Assembly (NCBI RefSeq): GCF_001457815.1
Contig: NZ_LN898221.1
Coordinates: forward strand, 1 to 64,000
Source: Vitreoscilla massiliensis
GTDB lineage: Bacteria; Pseudomonadota; Gammaproteobacteria; Burkholderiales; Neisseriaceae
DNA: 64,000 nt
Direction of reading: 5' to 3'
The notes beneath the pieces were generated by a model. It saw only the letters and a program-made list of their open reading frames with translations, was not told the origin of the DNA and ran no database searches. Made by a program: the position numbers and the translations under genes. Below, in pieces: positions 12,855 to 21,900 of this stretch; position 1 is the first letter of the stretch; each line of letters opens with the position of its first letter.

Positions 12855-14115
12855 TCTGCGCCAAGCCCAATTTATTGCACTTGAAAAGAAGTTCAAAGCG
12901 TTTGTGGGTGGCTTCGGTAGTGGTAAGACGTGGGTAGGGTGCGGTGGAATATGTAAGCATGTGTACGAACATCCAAACGTAAACGCTGGTTACTTTGCGC
13001 CGACATACTCGCAGATTCGAGACATTTTCTTTCCCACGATTGATGAAGTGGCATTTGACTGGGGCTTGAATGTTGACATCAAAGAGAGCAACAAAGAAGT
13101 ACACTTTTATAGTGGCGTGCAATACCGTGGCACCGTCATTTGTCGTTCGATGGATAAGCCAAGCACCATCGTGGGCTTCAAGATAGGCCATGCGTTGTGT
13201 GATGAAATTGATGTAATGGCCAAGACTAAGGCCACACAAGCATGGCGCAAGATTATTGCCCGTATGCGTTACAACATCAGTAGCCTGAGAAACGGCATTG
13301 ACGTTACAACGACGCCAGAGGGCTTTCAATTTGTGTATGAGCAGTTTGTTAAAGAAGTGCGCAAAAAACCCGAGTTGGCGGCGCTTTATGGCATGGTGCA
13401 AGCAAGTACGTACGACAACGAACTGAACTTGCCAGACGACTACATACCGTCGCTGATGGCATCGTACCCACCACAATTGATTAAAGCCTATTTGCGCGGT
13501 GAGTTTGTGAACTTGACCAGCGGCGCGGTGTATTACGACTTTGACCGACAATTAAACCACACTGACGAAATGATTATGCCAAGCGATACATTGCACATCG
13601 GCATGGACTTTAACGTGCTCAAAATGGCGGCTGTAGTCTATGTGGTGCGAGATGGCGCGCCGTTGGCTTTGGGCGAGTTGGTTAATTTGCGTGATACCCG
13701 TGAAATGGCTCTGGCAATCAAAGAGCGGTACCCGCGATTCAACATTGTGATTTACCCCGATGCCAGTGGTCAAAATACATCAAGCAAGAACGCATCTGAG
13801 TCTGATTTGACCATCTTGCGCCAAGCGGGTTTCACCGTGAATGTGGAGCCCTCCAACCCCGCCGTTAAAGACCGTATCAACTCTGTGAATGGCTTGATAT
13901 GCAACAGCGAAGGGAAGCGCCGGCTTAAAGTGAACACGCACCTGTGTCCACACTTGACCGAGGGCTTGGAGCAGCAAGTATATGGCATCAGTGGACAGCC
14001 CGACAAAACGGCTGGCGTTGACCACGTTAATGACGCCGCCGGTTATCCGCTTGTTAAGCTCTACCCGATTATCAGGCCAAGCATTGCCGCCACATCACTA
14101 TCAGGATTTAGCTAA
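12829..14115 (+). CDS. Terminase large subunit
   Basis: 428 aa. Walker A VGGFGSGKTW (residues 26-35), Walker B HALCDEID (Asp125, Glu126), then an RNase-H-fold nuclease with MDFNV (about residue 260), YPDASG and a final DHVNDAAGY. The protein is the ATP-driven DNA packaging motor and headful/cos nuclease. Length and motifs are complete. Confidence 0.9.
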   Translation: MQNPSPTLNLRQAQFIALEKKFKAFVGGFGSGKTWVGCGGICKHVYEHPNVNAGYFAPTYSQIRDIFFPTIDEVAFDWGLNVDIKESNKEVHFYSGVQYRGTVICRSMDKPSTIVGFKIGHALCDEIDVMAKTKATQAWRKIIARMRYNISSLRNGIDVTTTPEGFQFVYEQFVKEVRKKPELAALYGMVQASTYDNELNLPDDYIPSLMASYPPQLIKAYLRGEFVNLTSGAVYYDFDRQLNHTDEMIMPSDTLHIGMDFNVLKMAAVVYVVRDGAPLALGELVNLRDTREMALAIKERYPRFNIVIYPDASGQNTSSKNASESDLTILRQAGFTVNVEPSNPAVKDRINSVNGLICNSEGKRRLKVNTHLCPHLTEGLEQQVYGISGQPDKTAGVDHVNDAAGYPLVKLYPIIRPSIAATSLSGFS

Positions 14116-14134
14116 CCGCCGCTGGCGGTTTTTT
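14114..14134 (+). terminator. Intrinsic terminator
   Basis: AACCGCC-GCT-GGCGGTT followed by TTTT, between the large terminase and portal genes. One of many terminators inside the late operon. Confidence 0.7.
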
Positions 14135-14149
14135 ATTGAGTAAAAGACT

Positions 14150-15589
14150 ATGCCAGTATCTTCAAAACACAAGCAATATGAAGCCGCTCAGCCGCAATGG
14201 GAAAAGGTTCGTGACGCGCTTAAGGGCGAGGACCATATCAAGAGTCTAGGCGATAAGTATCTGCCGAAATCGTCAGGCATGCGCGCAATTGAATCAGACA
14301 AAAGTGTAAGTGCAACCATTACCAAAGCGCTGTATGACTCTTACAAGATGCGCGCTGATTATCCTGAGTGGACACGCGAGACACGTCGAACTGCCATAGG
14401 CTTGGTGTCCAAACTGAATCCGGTCATTACCGAGTTGCCGAAGTCGCTGGAACATTTACTGACCAACGCAACATGCGACGGCTTTGGCTTAGACCAGCTT
14501 TGGCTGCGAAACGCTGATGAGTTGTATTCTGTTGGCCGTGTTGTGCTCGTCGTGGATATGGACAGTAGCAGCAAGCCATATTTTGCAACTTATTCAGCAG
14601 AATCGTTTATCAATTGGGACACCGAGATTGTAGATGGGCGCCGTGATTTGGTTTTGGCAGTGTTTGAGGAATCGGTAAACAACCCGAACAGCACAGACAG
14701 ATTTGCACACGAAACAGTGAAGCAATTTCGCGTGTATGAACTGATTGATGGTCAATGTAAGGTATCGGTTTATGACAAGGACGAAAAACTGGTGCCCGAT
14801 AGCGAGGTATGGCTTAAAGGCCGTGGCGGGGTGCCATTGACCTACATACCGGTGGTGGTGGGTGGTGCACTGGTTAACTCGATAAACATCAACGAATCAC
14901 CGTTGTTGGGGGTGGCGCAGGCCGCTGCCAAGGCGTATATGACCAGCGCTGACTATCACCAAGAGTTGCACCTTACCGCACATGCGCAGCCGGTTGTAAC
15001 GGGAATGCAGACAACCTACAAAGATGGCAAAGAGATTAATCCCGAAATCAAGTACATTGGGCCACAAGCGGTAATTACTTTGCCCGTCGGTGCAGATTTC
15101 AAATTTGTCGAGATTACAGGCAATGGCATTGAGGCCAAGCGCCAAGCCATCATGGACAAAAAGAACGCGGCGGCTGAGGTCGGTGCCAAAACCATCGACA
15201 TCGGCGGCGTAGAGTCAGGCGATGCGCGCAATGCCCGACAGTCCGACCAACAGGCCAGTTTACAATCGGTGGTGACCAATTCGGCGTTGATGATTCAGCA
15301 AGGCACACGTTACGCGGCTGATATGGCTGGCGTCACTGAGGCGTTGGCAAACAAAATCTTGTTTACGGTTGATGCTGAGTTCAACCAAACCGTAGCTGAT
15401 CCGCAAATGTTGACTGCGCTCAACAATGCTGTGAACGCAGAAACACTGCCGCTTGATGCTGTGTATGCATACGCAATCAAAACCAAGATGATAGACCCCG
15501 AAACAACCATTGATGACTATCGGGGCATGATTGAGAACGGGGCTTCATATGTCAATACAGGCGCAAATAAACGAACAGACGATTCGTAA
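14150..15589 (+). CDS. Portal protein (DUF4055)
   Basis: 479 aa. MPVSSKHKQYEAAQPQWEKV, then YLPKSSGM and TRRTAIGLVSKL are typical of the DUF4055 portal family, and the gene lies between large terminase and MuF as expected. The portal ring is the DNA entry port and head-tail junction. The 3' end overlaps the MuF gene by about 40 bp. Confidence 0.8.
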   Translation: MPVSSKHKQYEAAQPQWEKVRDALKGEDHIKSLGDKYLPKSSGMRAIESDKSVSATITKALYDSYKMRADYPEWTRETRRTAIGLVSKLNPVITELPKSLEHLLTNATCDGFGLDQLWLRNADELYSVGRVVLVVDMDSSSKPYFATYSAESFINWDTEIVDGRRDLVLAVFEESVNNPNSTDRFAHETVKQFRVYELIDGQCKVSVYDKDEKLVPDSEVWLKGRGGVPLTYIPVVVGGALVNSININESPLLGVAQAAAKAYMTSADYHQELHLTAHAQPVVTGMQTTYKDGKEINPEIKYIGPQAVITLPVGADFKFVEITGNGIEAKRQAIMDKKNAAAEVGAKTIDIGGVESGDARNARQSDQQASLQSVVTNSALMIQQGTRYAADMAGVTEALANKILFTVDAEFNQTVADPQMLTALNNAVNAETLPLDAVYAYAIKTKMIDPETTIDDYRGMIENGASYVNTGANKRTDDS

Positions 15590-16613
15590 TGCCGTCTTGC
15601 TCGAAGGTGTCAAAGAAGACCAAGTAGGCGCCATTTTGATGATGCTGGCTGTGTTGGATAAGCGCATCAAGGCCATGCTCAGCGGTGACGAATTGGTTGA
15701 ATTACCCCGTTCTGAATTGAAGCGGCTATTGTCGGAAGTGCGCGGCGAAGTCAAAGCGGTGTTGGGAGGCATGATTGAATCACTCGAAACCAATTTACTG
15801 GCGATTGCTGACCAACAGGCCGACTTCGAGGTGCACAACCTTGCAATTGTCGGCGTGGTGCCGATAAAGCCCAGCGAGGCCAAAATTCACAACGCAATGG
15901 AAAACAACCCTCTGGCCGCGCGCGGTATCAGTGGTGATGGTTTGCTCACATCATACTTTGCCGAAGTGAACCAGCGCGAACAAGACCGTGTTGTCTCAGT
16001 CATCCGCCAAGGGGTGAGTCAAGGCTTAACAAATCAGCAAATGATTCAGCAAATCATTGGCACCAGGGCACATAAGTACAAAGACGGTATCTTGCAGATA
16101 ACACGCAAGCAAGCAGAGGACATTGTTCGCACGTCAGTACAGCATGTACACGCGCAAGCACGCCAAGCTGTTTGGGTGGCTAATGACGATATTGTCGATG
16201 AAGTCGAGATGGTCGCCACACTGGACGGTAAAACGTCTGCAACATGTCGCTCAATGGACGGAATGCGGTTCAAAATCTATGAGGGGCCACGACCTCCATT
16301 CCATTTGCGCTGTCGAACAACCACAGTGCCGGTCATAAACGAAAAATACGCGGGCAAGGGCAAGGATGTAAGTACGCGGGCAAGTATGAACGGCCAAGTG
16401 CCAAGTGGCATGAAGTATTACGACTGGCTGCTGACCCAATCAGTAGAGTTTCAAGATGAGGTGCTTGGGCCTACTCGCGGGAAGTTATTGCGCGATGGCG
16501 GCATTACAGCGCAACAGTTTGCGAGCATGCAGCTTGACCGCAGTTTTCAACCGATTACGCTCGAACGGATGCGCGAACTGTATCCCGAGGTGTTCAGAAA
16601 GGCCGCAGCATGA
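15549..16613 (+). CDS. Phage head morphogenesis protein (MuF/SPP1 gp7-like)
   Basis: 354 aa, ATG at 15549. The C-terminal half carries the MuF signature: RKQAEDIVRTSVQHVHAQAR, VATLDGKTSATCRSMDG and PPFHLRCRTTTVPV. MuF proteins are minor head proteins associated with the portal. The tail continues to YPEVFRKAAA. Overlaps the portal gene. Confidence 0.8.
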   Translation: MSIQAQINEQTIRNAVLLEGVKEDQVGAILMMLAVLDKRIKAMLSGDELVELPRSELKRLLSEVRGEVKAVLGGMIESLETNLLAIADQQADFEVHNLAIVGVVPIKPSEAKIHNAMENNPLAARGISGDGLLTSYFAEVNQREQDRVVSVIRQGVSQGLTNQQMIQQIIGTRAHKYKDGILQITRKQAEDIVRTSVQHVHAQARQAVWVANDDIVDEVEMVATLDGKTSATCRSMDGMRFKIYEGPRPPFHLRCRTTTVPVINEKYAGKGKDVSTRASMNGQVPSGMKYYDWLLTQSVEFQDEVLGPTRGKLLRDGGITAQQFASMQLDRSFQPITLERMRELYPEVFRKAAA

Positions 16614-16765
16614 AGATATGGCACGTTATACCCATTGAGGACTTGAAAGAGCACGAGGAATCGCCAGAGTGCTGGTGCAACCCGACTGAGACGGAGGCGG
16701 TTTGGGTGCATAACGCGGCAGATGGGCGCGAAGCATACGAAACTGGTGTACGGCAATTGCATTAA
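16610..16765 (+). CDS. Small conserved phage protein, 51 aa
   Basis: ATG overlaps the MuF stop (ATGA). MKIWHVIPIEDLKEHEES, CWCNP and VHNAADGREAYE match a small protein often seen behind MuF or portal genes. Function unknown. Confidence 0.65.
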   Translation: MKIWHVIPIEDLKEHEESPECWCNPTETEAVWVHNAADGREAYETGVRQLH

Positions 16766-16803
16766 AAAGCGGGATTCTCCCGCATTAAATTTTTAAACAT
16801 AGA

Positions 16804-16828
16804 AGACAGCTCAAGGCTGTCTTTTTTT
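16804..16828 (+). terminator. Intrinsic terminator
   Basis: AGACAGC-TCAAG-GCTGTCT followed by TTTTTT, upstream of the scaffold gene. A weaker hairpin GCGGG/CCCGC precedes it. Confidence 0.8.
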
Positions 16829-16866
16829 ATTTAAGTCCGCTAGGCGGCAACTCAAGGAGTTTTAGC

Positions 16867-17649
16867 ATGAAATTTCGCAATCAATGGATGAAGTATGGCT
16901 TCCGCAACGAATCTGGAAGCGACGGCGGCGATAGTGGCAGTGGCGGTCAAGGCAATGCCAAGACCTACACGGAAGAAGAATTACAGGCCGCAATCGAAGC
17001 CCAAACGTCTGGCCTCAAATCAAAACGTGATGAATTGTTGAATGCACAAAAGCAGCTCAAGGAGCAGCTCAAGCAATTCGATGGCATAGACCCCGAAGCA
17101 ACTCGCAATATGCTGAAACGCTTTGAAAACGATGAAGAAGCCAAACTGATTGCGGCGGGCAATGTTGATGAAGTGGTAAACCGCCGTGTTGACCGAATGC
17201 AGTCTGATTTCGATAAGAATTTGAAGATTGCACAGGCCGAAACGCAGAAATATCAACAAAAAGCCCAAAACTTGGAACAGACCGTCATCAATGGGCATGT
17301 GGCACAGGCCGCTGCCGCTGCGGGCGTGTTGCCCAATGCAATTGATGACATTGCCGCCTTATCCAAAGGCATGTTTGCGCTCAATGACCAAGGCCAAGCC
17401 TTATTAATTGGGGCTGATGGCCAACCACAATATGCTGCCGACGGTAAAACGCCGATGACGGCGCATGACTGGGTAAGCAACATGAAAGAAACGAAGCCGT
17501 ACTTTTTCCCATCTGCCCAAGGTGGTGGCGCGCGTGGCAGCGATGGTGCGAGTGGCGGCAGCTTGAAGCGTTCGCAAATGAGCGCTGAGCAAGTTCACGA
17601 ATATACACAAAAACATGGCCGTGCTGCTTATTTAGCACTGCCGAAATAA
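16867..17649 (+). CDS. Capsid scaffolding protein
   Basis: 260 aa. After a Gly/Ser-rich start, residues 33-150 are a long charged coiled coil (AAIEAQTSGLKSKRDELLNA, AETQKYQQKAQNLEQ). The C-terminus is Gly-rich and basic, with a final YTQKHGRAAYLALPK. Composition and place directly before the capsid gene identify a scaffold. RBS AAGGAG precedes the ATG. Confidence 0.8.
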   Translation: MKFRNQWMKYGFRNESGSDGGDSGSGGQGNAKTYTEEELQAAIEAQTSGLKSKRDELLNAQKQLKEQLKQFDGIDPEATRNMLKRFENDEEAKLIAAGNVDEVVNRRVDRMQSDFDKNLKIAQAETQKYQQKAQNLEQTVINGHVAQAAAAAGVLPNAIDDIAALSKGMFALNDQGQALLIGADGQPQYAADGKTPMTAHDWVSNMKETKPYFFPSAQGGGARGSDGASGGSLKRSQMSAEQVHEYTQKHGRAAYLALPK

Positions 17650-17663
17650 TGAAAGGGCTTTAA

Positions 17664-18605
17664 ATGGCTACAACTTTAAACAGTGATGTAATCATCTACA
17701 ACGATTTGGCGCAAACAGCCTATTTGGAACGCCTCCAAGACAACTTGGATGTATTCAATACGGCCGCAAATGGCGCTATTTTGTTATCGGATGAAAACAT
17801 CGAGGGCGATTTCCGTCAGCGCTCATTCTACAAAATTGGTGGCGCTGTCGAACATCGTGACGTCAACTCTGATGCCGATGCAGTGGCGAAGAAAATCGCA
17901 ATGGGCGAAATGGTCGGCGTGAAAGTGCCGTTCAAGTATGGCCCTTACGAAACCACTGAAGAAGCAATGAAGCGCCGTGCGCGAACTGTTGAAGAATTTT
18001 CTCAAGTGGTTGGTCAAGACTATGCCGATGCGTTGATGGCTTATTACTTCTCACATGCTTCTGCTGCCTTGGTGGGTGCAATTGGCACCAATGCAGCCAT
18101 GCAGGTCAGCGCTACCTTTGCAACTCACGGCAAGAAAGTCTTGACCAAAGGCATGCGCACGTTTGGCGACAAGTTCGGTCGCATTGGCTTGTGGGTAATG
18201 GATTCGGCCACTTACTTCGATTTGGTGGATGATGCCATCGGTGAAAAGCTGTTCGGTGAAATTGACCAAGTGATCTATGGCGGCACACCTGGCACGATGG
18301 GCAAACCAGTGTTGGTATCTGACCAAGTAAAAACAGATTCAATTTTCGGTCTGCAAGCGGGTGCAGTACAAATTACCAATTCTCAATTGCCGGCATTCCG
18401 TGGCTATCCAGTCAACGACAAAGAAAACTTGGGTATCGGCATTCGCGGTGAAGGTACATTTAACATTGATGTACTTGGCTATTCGTACAAACAAGCTGCG
18501 GGTGCCAATCCTAATTTGGCAACCATTGGAGCGGCGGCAAGTTGGGTGAAATACGCGACGAGTGATAAAAACACTGCTGGCGTATTGATTAACACTGGCC
18601 CATAA
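17664..18605 (+). CDS. Major capsid protein
   Basis: 313 aa beginning MATTLNSDVIIYNDLAQTAY. GPYETTEEAMKRRARTVEEF and AFRGYPVNDKENLG fit phage coat proteins of the type that follow a scaffold. No N-terminal protease domain, so it is probably not processed. Strong AAGGGC upstream. Confidence 0.8.
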   Translation: MATTLNSDVIIYNDLAQTAYLERLQDNLDVFNTAANGAILLSDENIEGDFRQRSFYKIGGAVEHRDVNSDADAVAKKIAMGEMVGVKVPFKYGPYETTEEAMKRRARTVEEFSQVVGQDYADALMAYYFSHASAALVGAIGTNAAMQVSATFATHGKKVLTKGMRTFGDKFGRIGLWVMDSATYFDLVDDAIGEKLFGEIDQVIYGGTPGTMGKPVLVSDQVKTDSIFGLQAGAVQITNSQLPAFRGYPVNDKENLGIGIRGEGTFNIDVLGYSYKQAAGANPNLATIGAAASWVKYATSDKNTAGVLINTGP

Positions 18606-18618
18606 GCCAACAAACAGC

Positions 18619-18645
18619 GGCGCATCTGATTAAGGTGCGCCAATT
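18619..18645 (+). terminator. Weak intrinsic terminator
   Basis: GGCGCA/TGCGCC with an 11-base loop, then AATTTTGT, 14 bp after the capsid stop. It probably trims or stabilises the abundant capsid mRNA. Confidence 0.5.
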
Positions 18646-18665
18646 TTGTACCTAAGGAGCAAAAC

Positions 18666-18983
18666 ATGGATTTGGTTTACACGAAAAACGGAATTGAAGC
18701 GGATGGCATTACAGGCCAGTATCGCAATGCTGACTACTTTCAAAACCCTGAAACATTGCCTGAAGGCAGTAAAGTGGCCGTCATTGGTGATTACCCACAC
18801 ATTGCAGAAGCATACAAAGCGGCCGGTGTCGAAGTGCTTTTTACCGAGGCTAAGCCTCAAAATGTGGATTTGTCTACATTGTCGGTAAAAGAGCTGCGCG
18901 AACACTTGACCACTGCTGGTATTGAATTCCCTGCAAACGCATCAAAAGATGATCTTTTAAACTTGGCAAAACAGGGCGCTTAA
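18666..18983 (+). CDS. Hypothetical head protein with SAP/HeH-like C-terminus
   Basis: 105 aa. The C-terminal 35 residues (STLSVKELREHLTTAGIEF, DDLLNLAKQ) resemble a SAP/HeH helix-extended-helix motif, often found in head-tail proteins. The N-terminus starts MDLVYTKNGIEADGI. Follows the capsid gene with AAGGAG upstream. Confidence 0.6.
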   Translation: MDLVYTKNGIEADGITGQYRNADYFQNPETLPEGSKVAVIGDYPHIAEAYKAAGVEVLFTEAKPQNVDLSTLSVKELREHLTTAGIEFPANASKDDLLNLAKQGA

Positions 18984-18985
18984 TC

Positions 18986-19363
18986 ATGGAAGCCTACATC
19001 ACAGTGACCTATGTTGATTCGGTGCTTGGTAGTGATTGGGCATCTGTAGCAGTTCCAAAAGAGCGCGCAGTGATGTTGGCTAATCTGTGGCTTAGCACTC
19101 AAAATCTGCAAAGCTTTGTAACGGTTCCTGATGCGGTCAAGATGGCGGGTATTGAACTGGTGCAATTGGCCGTTGATGACCAATTGTATCAAGACACGTC
19201 CACAGGGGTGGTTTCCAAGCGCGTCAAGGCTGATTCTGTCGAAGTTGAGACCGAGTATAGCCAAACAGATAAGGGTTCGTCACAGCGCCTTAAAATCGCT
19301 CTAGACCTTATAGCGCCATTCGTGATGAAACAGAGCCTTGTCTCACTAATTTGGAAAATCTAA
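18986..19363 (+). CDS. Head-tail connector, DnaT-like ssDNA-binding family
   Basis: 125 aa. Sequence and position fit the group usually annotated DnaT-like ssDNA-binding protein, which in this place is a neck adaptor. Motifs seen are YVDSVLGSDWASV, LANLWLSTQNL and the C-terminal helix. Its stop overlaps the next ATG (TAATG). Confidence 0.6.
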   Translation: MEAYITVTYVDSVLGSDWASVAVPKERAVMLANLWLSTQNLQSFVTVPDAVKMAGIELVQLAVDDQLYQDTSTGVVSKRVKADSVEVETEYSQTDKGSSQRLKIALDLIAPFVMKQSLVSLIWKI

Positions 19364-19725
19364 TGCGCTCTGAAATTCAAACAGAACTCGCCGCTGCGAT
19401 GAGTGATGATTTGGCAGATGCCGCCAAGCCTTTTACTTGCGTTCGCGAAACCTATGAACTCAACAAAATCACGGGCAAACAGACGCTTAAAGAACGCTTG
19501 GAATATTCTGGCCGCGCCGTGTATCCACTCGGTTACAAGCGTGATGAAGCTGAAATGCTGAAAATTCAGGCGACTGATGCCAAGGCCATCATTTTGCAAA
19601 ACGAGTGTAGCGCTATACCGGCAGTGGATGACGAATTGGTGTTCGGTACTCAAAAGATGAAAGTGATTAATGTGAGGCAAGACCCAGTGGCCGCCACATG
19701 GTCGCTTCAACTGCGAAAGGTTTGA
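19363..19725 (+). CDS. Head-tail joining protein (stopper position)
   Basis: 120 aa, ATG at 19363 chosen because of the TAATG coupling. Small beta-rich protein, ending KVINVRQDPVAATWSLQLRK, as in head-closure or stopper proteins. The family is not certain; assigned by gene order. Confidence 0.55.
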   Translation: MRSEIQTELAAAMSDDLADAAKPFTCVRETYELNKITGKQTLKERLEYSGRAVYPLGYKRDEAEMLKIQATDAKAIILQNECSAIPAVDDELVFGTQKMKVINVRQDPVAATWSLQLRKV

Positions 19726-19727
19726 TT

Positions 19728-20123
19728 ATGAGCGCATGGAGCATGCCGCCGGAGTTATTCGCTGATGTGATAGAAGAAGACATCGACAACACAGCAAGAG
19801 GCTTCGCATTGACCTGTTATCGCAACATTATCTTGGCATCGCCAGTTGATACAGGCCGCTTTCGCGCAAGTCATATTGTTAGCGTTAATGAGCCGTATTA
19901 TACGGTGACAGTGGCTGGCTCGATGATGATTGATTTAAGCCCTGAGCAATTGATTGAATTCGCAAGGCGCGCTGTTAATGTCAAACACAAGGGCAAACTT
20001 CGCAGCATCTACATTCAAACCAACGTGCCATATGCCGAAGCACTTGAGAACGGGCACTCAAAACAAGCTTCTGCTGGCGTGTATGGCCCCGCATTCAATG
20101 CCGCAGTGGTGAAATACTCATGA
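19728..20123 (+). CDS. Tail completion/neck protein (HK97 gp10-like)
   Basis: 131 aa, ATG at 19728. SPVDTGRFRASHIVSV and VPYAEALENGHSKQA are typical of the HK97 gp10 family, which joins head to tail. Four-base overlap with the next gene. Confidence 0.7.
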   Translation: MSAWSMPPELFADVIEEDIDNTARGFALTCYRNIILASPVDTGRFRASHIVSVNEPYYTVTVAGSMMIDLSPEQLIEFARRAVNVKHKGKLRSIYIQTNVPYAEALENGHSKQASAGVYGPAFNAAVVKYS

Positions 20124-20515
20124 CCCCATACGAAGCACAACAGGCGCTATTGGCGCATTTCTTTGCTGCCACATTCATCGATGTGGATGTGTTTGACACG
20201 CCGAATTCTGACTCATTTGCTCGTCCTGAAAAGGGAATTTGGGGCAGAGTGAACTTTAGCGGCGCGTTTGGGGCATTTGCCGGATTTGGCGATAACCCTC
20301 GCACCAAGCAATCGGGCACGATGGTCGTGCAATTGTTTGTGCCCAAAGGTTCGGGATGGGGCGAATTGTCCGAGTTTGCGAGTCAACTGGCGGCCTATTT
20401 GTCTTGGCATGACTATGACCGGCTCGAAACGCATGCGGCCAGCATTATCGATGTGGGTGAGCGTGATGGGCAGTATCAATACAACGTGTCCTTGCCTTAC
20501 ATCATCAAACCTTAA
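20120..20515 (+). CDS. Tail terminator protein
   Basis: 131 aa. Residues such as FVPKGSGWGELSEFASQLA and GERDGQYQYNVSLPYI fit tail-terminator proteins of the gpU/DUF4128 type, and it stands directly before the tail tube gene. It caps the tail tube at its assembled length. Confidence 0.65.
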   Translation: MTPYEAQQALLAHFFAATFIDVDVFDTPNSDSFARPEKGIWGRVNFSGAFGAFAGFGDNPRTKQSGTMVVQLFVPKGSGWGELSEFASQLAAYLSWHDYDRLETHAASIIDVGERDGQYQYNVSLPYIIKP

Positions 20516-20521
20516 TACAAG

Positions 20522-20541
20522 CCGCCCGTGAGGCGGTTTTT
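20522..20541 (+). terminator. Intrinsic terminator
   Basis: CCGCC-CGTGA-GGCGG followed by TTTTT, six bases after the tail terminator gene. Confidence 0.75.
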
Positions 20542-20556
20542 AATTGGAGAACACCC

Positions 20557-21465
20557 ATGTCTAGCGGTGCAAAACAGATACTTTACATTACCAAAGAAAC
20601 GGTGGCTGGCACCACGCCAACGCCATTGACCTTAAACACTTTGCCATTTGTATCAACTTCACTTGATGCAAATACCAACATTACCGAATCAGACACGATC
20701 CGCGACAGTCGCATGAGCAGCGGTGGTCAAGTAACTGCCATGAGCGTGTCGGGTGATATTGTCGCGAATATGTCCTATGGCACCTATGACGACTTATTGG
20801 CCGCAGCCTTTTTTGGCGAGTGGGTTGCAAACAAACTGCAAATTGGCGAAACACGTCAGACTTTCACGGCTGTGCGTGGCTTTAAAGATGCTGGTGGTTA
20901 CCACTATTTCCGTGGGTTGCATGTGTCGCAATTTGGCTTGGAAATCCCTGAAGAGGGAAGCATTAAAGGCACATGGACTTTTGCTGGCTTAGACCGAAGC
21001 CAAAGCCCTGCAGCGCCAACGGCAACAATCACCCCCGCATCTACTGCAGAAGAATTTTCCAATGTGGGCGTGGGTGAGATTGAGCTTGATGGCACATCGC
21101 TTAAAGGTATTGCGTGCGTGACATCGTTCAAGTTTGATTTGAACAATAACCTGAAAGTGCAAAAGTGCCTTGGTGATGGTCTTGCTGTTGGTAAGCAAAT
21201 CGAAACCAAAGTGGATATTAGCGGCTCGTTTGTCGCTGCATTTGGTGATAAAGCGGCTGAAATTTATGAGAAGCAATTTACCAATGGCAAGCTGAAGCTC
21301 GAAATTCCATTTGGTGATGGCGAGAACAATTACATTCTGACCATCCCGCGCCTGACTGTCACAGGCTCACTACCAAGTGGCTCAAGTACAGATCTGTTGC
21401 AAATCACATTCAACTTCAAAGCCGAAGTTGAATCGCCGTACATCACGCGGGTACCTAAGCCGTAA
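20557..21465 (+). CDS. Major tail tube protein
   Basis: 302 aa. ILYITKETVAGTTPTPLT at the N-terminus, IRDSRMSSGGQVTAMSVSG and a beta-rich body are typical of siphovirus tail tube proteins (TTP family). GGAG lies upstream of the ATG. It polymerises around the tape measure. Confidence 0.8.
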   Translation: MSSGAKQILYITKETVAGTTPTPLTLNTLPFVSTSLDANTNITESDTIRDSRMSSGGQVTAMSVSGDIVANMSYGTYDDLLAAAFFGEWVANKLQIGETRQTFTAVRGFKDAGGYHYFRGLHVSQFGLEIPEEGSIKGTWTFAGLDRSQSPAAPTATITPASTAEEFSNVGVGEIELDGTSLKGIACVTSFKFDLNNNLKVQKCLGDGLAVGKQIETKVDISGSFVAAFGDKAAEIYEKQFTNGKLKLEIPFGDGENNYILTIPRLTVTGSLPSGSSTDLLQITFNFKAEVESPYITRVPKP

Positions 21466-21547
21466 GGCTTGACTGCGTGCCGTCTTTTTTGTATAAAAAC
21501 TGCTAATCTGTGGATTCCGTGCAGATAAGTGAAAAGTTTTCAGATTG

Positions 21548-21571
21548 ACCCGCCCCCAAGGCGGGTTTTTT
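21548..21571 (+). terminator. Intrinsic terminator
   Basis: ACCCGCC/GGCGGGT stem with a 5-base loop, then TTTTT. It separates the tail tube gene from the hairpin array. Confidence 0.8.
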
Positions 21572-21617
21572 CGTTTGCATCCGCTGTGAAGCGCTGCTGC
21601 TGTGCCGACTTGTAATT

Positions 21618-21848
21618 CAGTTGTGGTGATTTCCACCATATCTGGACCATGCTTGTTTTGGCTTGCCCATTGGGGCATTTGGCCCTAATGGTGAGTTGTG
21701 GTCATTTTGACCATGACTGAACCGTGGTGATTTCCACCATAGTTAAACAATGGTCATCTTGACCACGGTTAAACTGTCATGATTTCCGTGATGGTTGAAC
21801 TATTACGTTTTCCGTAACAGTTGAGTTATTACGATTTCCGTGATAACT
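21618..21848 (+). repeat. Array of 26-bp hairpin units
   Basis: Units at 21618-21643, 21666-21692 (one base longer), 21693-21718, 21719-21744, 21745-21770, 21771-21796, 21797-21822 and 21823-21848, with a degenerate unit at 21644-21665. Each folds into an 8-11 bp stem around a TTT or TCT centre. Stems vary but pairing is kept, including G-T pairs: TGGTCA-TTT-TGACCA and TTACG-TTTTC-CGTAA are two examples. No gene is present. It is bounded by terminators on both sides. Confidence 0.8.
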
Positions 21849-21870
21849 GAAAACGCATGTAACACATACG

Positions 21871-21895
21871 CCCCGTTCATTTGAGCGGGGTTTTT
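21871..21895 (+). terminator. Intrinsic terminator
   Basis: CCCCG-TTCATTTGAG-CGGGG followed by TTTTT. The loop contains a further TCA/TGA pairing. It closes the hairpin array. Confidence 0.8.
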
Positions 21896-21900
21896 CTTTT

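Noticed and set aside
12799..13551. 250-codon minus-strand frame
   Set aside because: Shadow of the large terminase gene, which has complete motifs on the plus strand.
21618..21848. Hairpin array as a CRISPR array
   Set aside because: Units follow each other without unique spacers, stems differ between units, and no cas genes are present.
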